A DNA stretch of 64,000 nucleotides from VXYL01 sp965199945 (GTDB taxonomy: Bacteria > Pseudomonadota > Gammaproteobacteria > Pseudomonadales > Azotimanducaceae), in the NCBI GenBank assembly GCA_965199945.1, contig OZ241354.1, positions 124,001 through 188,000 on the forward strand, in the 5' to 3' direction. Shown here in pieces: positions 62,022 to 64,000 of the stretch. Position numbers and translations under genes: made by a program. The notes beneath the pieces were generated by a model. That model was not told where the DNA came from. It ran no database searches and saw only the letters and a program-made list of their open reading frames with translations. Positions within the stretch are counted from its first letter, which is position 1, and the number at the start of each line of letters is the position of its first letter.

Positions 62022-62653
62022 CTGCCGCGGAAGGGCCCGGCGCGGGCGGTCGCTGGCGGCTCGCCGTGCGTCAGCTGCCGAACCTCGTGACCGTGGCGCG
62101 GGTGGCGCTCGTGGTGCCCACGGTCTGGCTGCTGTGGCACGAACACGTGGTGGCTGCGCTGGCGCTCATCGCCATCGGCGGTCTCTCCGATGCGGTGGAC
62201 GGCGAACTCGCGCGCCGCTTCGATTGGCGCACCCGCTTCGGCGCCATCGCCGATCCGATAGCGGACAAGCTGCTCGTGGTGGCGGTGTTCGTCGTGCTCG
62301 CCTTGCAGGGTCACCTGCCGGCCTGGCTGCTCGCCGTCGTGGTCGGGCGCGATCTCGTGATCATCTCCGGCGCTCTTGCGTACCGCATCCTGTTCGGCGA
62401 GCTGGAGATGCAGCCGACGCCGATCAGCAAGGCGAACACCGTTCTGCAGATCGTGGTTCTCGCGCTGGTGCTCGTGCATCGCACGAACTTCGAGCCGGCC
62501 GCCAGCCTTGCCGGCCTGGTCGATCCAGTCGGCTTCTTTCTGGTCGGCGCATCCAGCGTGGTGTCGGGGCTGCACTACGTTCTGGTGTGGAGCCGCCGGG
62601 CGCGCGACGAGCATCGGGCGCGCGCCGGCGGCGAGAGCGAGGAGCCGCGATGA
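62018..62653 (+). CDS. CDP-alcohol phosphatidyltransferase family membrane protein
   Basis: A 211-residue inner-membrane enzyme with the CDP-alcohol phosphotransferase signature: SDAVDGELARRF and then FGAIADPIADK (D-x2-DG-x2-AR-x8-G-x3-D-x3-D). It joins a phosphatidyl group to an alcohol, releasing CMP. It lies in the pgsA-like clade found between DUF2066 and hda. The acceptor is not certain. ATG 62018 overlaps the upstream TGA and its own stop overlaps hda. Confidence 0.88.
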   Translation: MTAAEGPGAGGRWRLAVRQLPNLVTVARVALVVPTVWLLWHEHVVAALALIAIGGLSDAVDGELARRFDWRTRFGAIADPIADKLLVVAVFVVLALQGHLPAWLLAVVVGRDLVIISGALAYRILFGELEMQPTPISKANTVLQIVVLALVLVHRTNFEPAASLAGLVDPVGFFLVGASSVVSGLHYVLVWSRRARDEHRARAGGESEEPR

Positions 62654-63330
62654 ACGGCACCGCCGCGCAACTGCCGATGCCCTTCGCGCTGCCGAAGCAG
62701 AACACCTTCGAGCGCTTCGTCGTCGGCGCCAACGCGGAGCTCGTGCAGCGGCTGCAACGGCGCAGCGACGGCTTCGACTGCCTGTGGCTGTTCGGCCCAG
62801 GCGGCGTCGGCAAGACGCATCTGCTGCAGGCCGCGTGCAGCAAGTGGCGCGGGGCATCCTACATCCCGGCGCGCGGCATCGACGCCTCGACCACCTCCTT
62901 GGACGCCTACTCCTGGTGCGACGTGCTGGCCGTGGACGACGTGCCCTGGTGGCTGGGCAATCGGGAGAGCGAAGTGGCGACCTTGGCGCTCTACAACAAG
63001 CTCTCCCGCAACGGCGCCATGCTGGTCTTCGCCGCGGGCCGTTCGCCGAGGGAGGTGGAGTGCGTGCTGCCGGACTTGCGTTCGCGTTTGTGCGCCGCAA
63101 GCTGCTATCGGATCGCGCCGCTCGCGGACGACGACAAGCTGCAGATGCTCGCGGAAGAAGCGCTGCGGCGCGGCCTGCTGCTCGGCGACGACGTGCTGCA
63201 ATTCCTATTGGCGCGCGCGAGCCGCGGGCAGCGCGACCTGATGCGCCTGCTCGACCGGCTCGACCACGCGTCGCTGGCGCAGCACCGGCGCATCACCATT
63301 CCCTTCGTGAAGGCGGTGCTGTGCCTCTGA
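62650..63330 (+). CDS. hda: DnaA-homologue regulatory inactivator Hda
   Basis: Hda binds the DNA polymerase clamp and triggers ATP hydrolysis by DnaA, preventing re-initiation. The N-terminal QLPMPF is the clamp-binding pentapeptide. The AAA+ core shows LWLFGPGGVGKTHLLQAA (Walker A), VLAVDDVPWW (Walker B), a sensor region VFAAGRSPRE, and box VII R in LPDLRSRL. There is no DnaA domain IV. The 226-residue size is normal. The murG-like start lies inside its last codons. Confidence 0.93.
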   Translation: MNGTAAQLPMPFALPKQNTFERFVVGANAELVQRLQRRSDGFDCLWLFGPGGVGKTHLLQAACSKWRGASYIPARGIDASTTSLDAYSWCDVLAVDDVPWWLGNRESEVATLALYNKLSRNGAMLVFAAGRSPREVECVLPDLRSRLCAASCYRIAPLADDDKLQMLAEEALRRGLLLGDDVLQFLLARASRGQRDLMRLLDRLDHASLAQHRRITIPFVKAVLCL

Positions 63331-64000
63331 GCCGCGTGGCGGTCACCGGCGGTGGCACGGCCGGCCATGTGGTGCCCGCCATCCCGATCATGCAGGCGCT
63401 GCTCGGCCAAGGCTGCGAGGTGTTCTTCGTCGGCGGCGCGACCGGCCCGGAGCGGGATCTGGTGGCGCCCTTGGGCGTGCGCTTCCACGCCGTCAGCACC
63501 GGCAAGCTGCGCCGCTATCTCTCCTTCGACAACGTGCTCGACGCGCTGCGGATTCCGCTCGGCATCTGCCAGGCCTGGCGGCTGCTGCGGCGCTTGCGCC
63601 CGCAAGTGCTCTTCTCCAAAGGCGGCTTTGCCTCCTTTCCCGCGGTGGTCGGCGCCTGGCTGAACGGCGTGCCGGTGGTGGCGCACGAATCGGACCTAAC
63701 GCCCGGACTCGCGAACCGCCTCGCGGCGCCGTTCATCCGCACGCTGTGCGTCAACTTCGACGCCACCGGGCGCGAATCGGCCAACGGCGTCGAACGCGTC
63801 GTCGTCAGCGGAACGCCGCTGCGTTCGGAACTGCTGGCCGGCGATGCCCAACGCGGCCGAGCGCTGCTTGGCTTCGACGAGGCGAACGGCGGCGCATCCG
63901 CAAAGCCAGTGCTGCTCGTCGTCGGCGGCAGCCTTGGCGCGGCGGCATTGAACGACGTCGTGCGCGGCGCCCTCGACCGTCTGCTGAAGCGCTATCGGGT
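63321..64000 (+). CDS. murG: MurG-family glycosyltransferase, 3' end beyond the window
   Basis: Undecaprenyldiphospho-muramoylpentapeptide N-acetylglucosaminyltransferase family, which completes lipid II at the inner membrane. It begins VAVTGGGTAGHVVPAIPIMQAL, followed by TGKLRRYLSFDNVLDA, FSKGGFASFPAVV and VVAHESDLTPGLANRLA. The acceptor-domain motif HESDLTPGLAN is the form common in Firmicutes MurG, whereas E. coli-type enzymes read HEQNxxxGxxN. The gene lies outside a dcw cluster and overlaps hda by ten bases (GTG 63321; GTG 63336 also possible). It is cut by the window edge, so whether it is the sole MurG cannot be seen. Confidence 0.82.
   Translation, partial: MPLSRVAVTGGGTAGHVVPAIPIMQALLGQGCEVFFVGGATGPERDLVAPLGVRFHAVSTGKLRRYLSFDNVLDALRIPLGICQAWRLLRRLRPQVLFSKGGFASFPAVVGAWLNGVPVVAHESDLTPGLANRLAAPFIRTLCVNFDATGRESANGVERVVVSGTPLRSELLAGDAQRGRALLGFDEANGGASAKPVLLVVGGSLGAAALNDVVRGALDRLLKRYR

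Overview
The window is high-GC bacterial DNA, probably chromosomal, and most likely from an uncultured marine or host-associated gammaproteobacterium. The case for Gammaproteobacteria rests on the cluster purM / DUF2066 / CDP-alcohol phosphatidyltransferase / hda, on RNase T, CysQ and Bfd, and on Fur-box and TPP-riboswitch control of TonB receptors. Several phytanoyl-CoA dioxygenases, 2-hydroxyacid dehydrogenases and D-amino-acid or sugar-acid catabolic enzymes suggest a heterotroph living on diverse organic matter. I see no tRNA, rRNA, CRISPR array or intact transposase.

Layout. 1-808 holds the 5' part of a phytanoyl-CoA dioxygenase. 879-3532 is a RES/Xre-type toxin-antitoxin pair divergent from an unusual fusion of a SeqA-N-like segment to an ADP-ribosylglycohydrolase. 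3540-5860 is an eroded accessory island of frameshifted gene fragments, small membrane proteins and a roughly 41-bp repeat shared with the toxin-antitoxin promoter. 6078-9281 has a DUF35/thiolase pair and a MATE transporter. 9307-17303 holds a ferric-iron ABC transporter whose permease gene (in an operon with selO and pcm) is separated from its ATPase and binding protein by an AIPR-type phage-defence gene on the other strand. 17304-24886 carries a lipoprotein, Bfd with a Fur-controlled promoter, CysQ, a single-chain biotin-dependent acyl-CoA carboxylase, a PLC/P1-nuclease-like exported protein and a luciferase-like oxidoreductase. 24883-30741 is a forward run: C13 peptidase, Sua5/YciO protein, TrpS, ScpA, ScpB and an RluB-type pseudouridine synthase. 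30809-36791 has a serine hydrolase, a D-aminoacylase, and argG overlapping an orphan sensor kinase. 36903-42290 is a complete Fur-controlled haem-uptake operon: receptor, binding protein, permease, ATPase and an IsdG-like monooxygenase. 42495-44805 is a TonB receptor behind a TPP riboswitch whose platform appears to hide the ribosome binding site. 44908-52177 holds RNase T, a 2-hydroxyacid dehydrogenase, an O-methyltransferase, a sugar epimerase, a glycosyltransferase and a TMTC-like membrane TPR protein. 52305-59580 is catabolic. 59628-64000 is the purM/hda cluster, ending inside a MurG-type gene.

Iron logic links the window. Fur-like sites lie before the haem receptor, before bfd, and at the 3' end of the ATPase gene just before the ferric-binding protein. 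The most system-like novelty is the toxin-antitoxin/ADP-ribosylglycohydrolase locus at 879-3532. The clearest regulatory mechanism is the TPP riboswitch with its ribosome-binding-site hairpin at 42554-42683.
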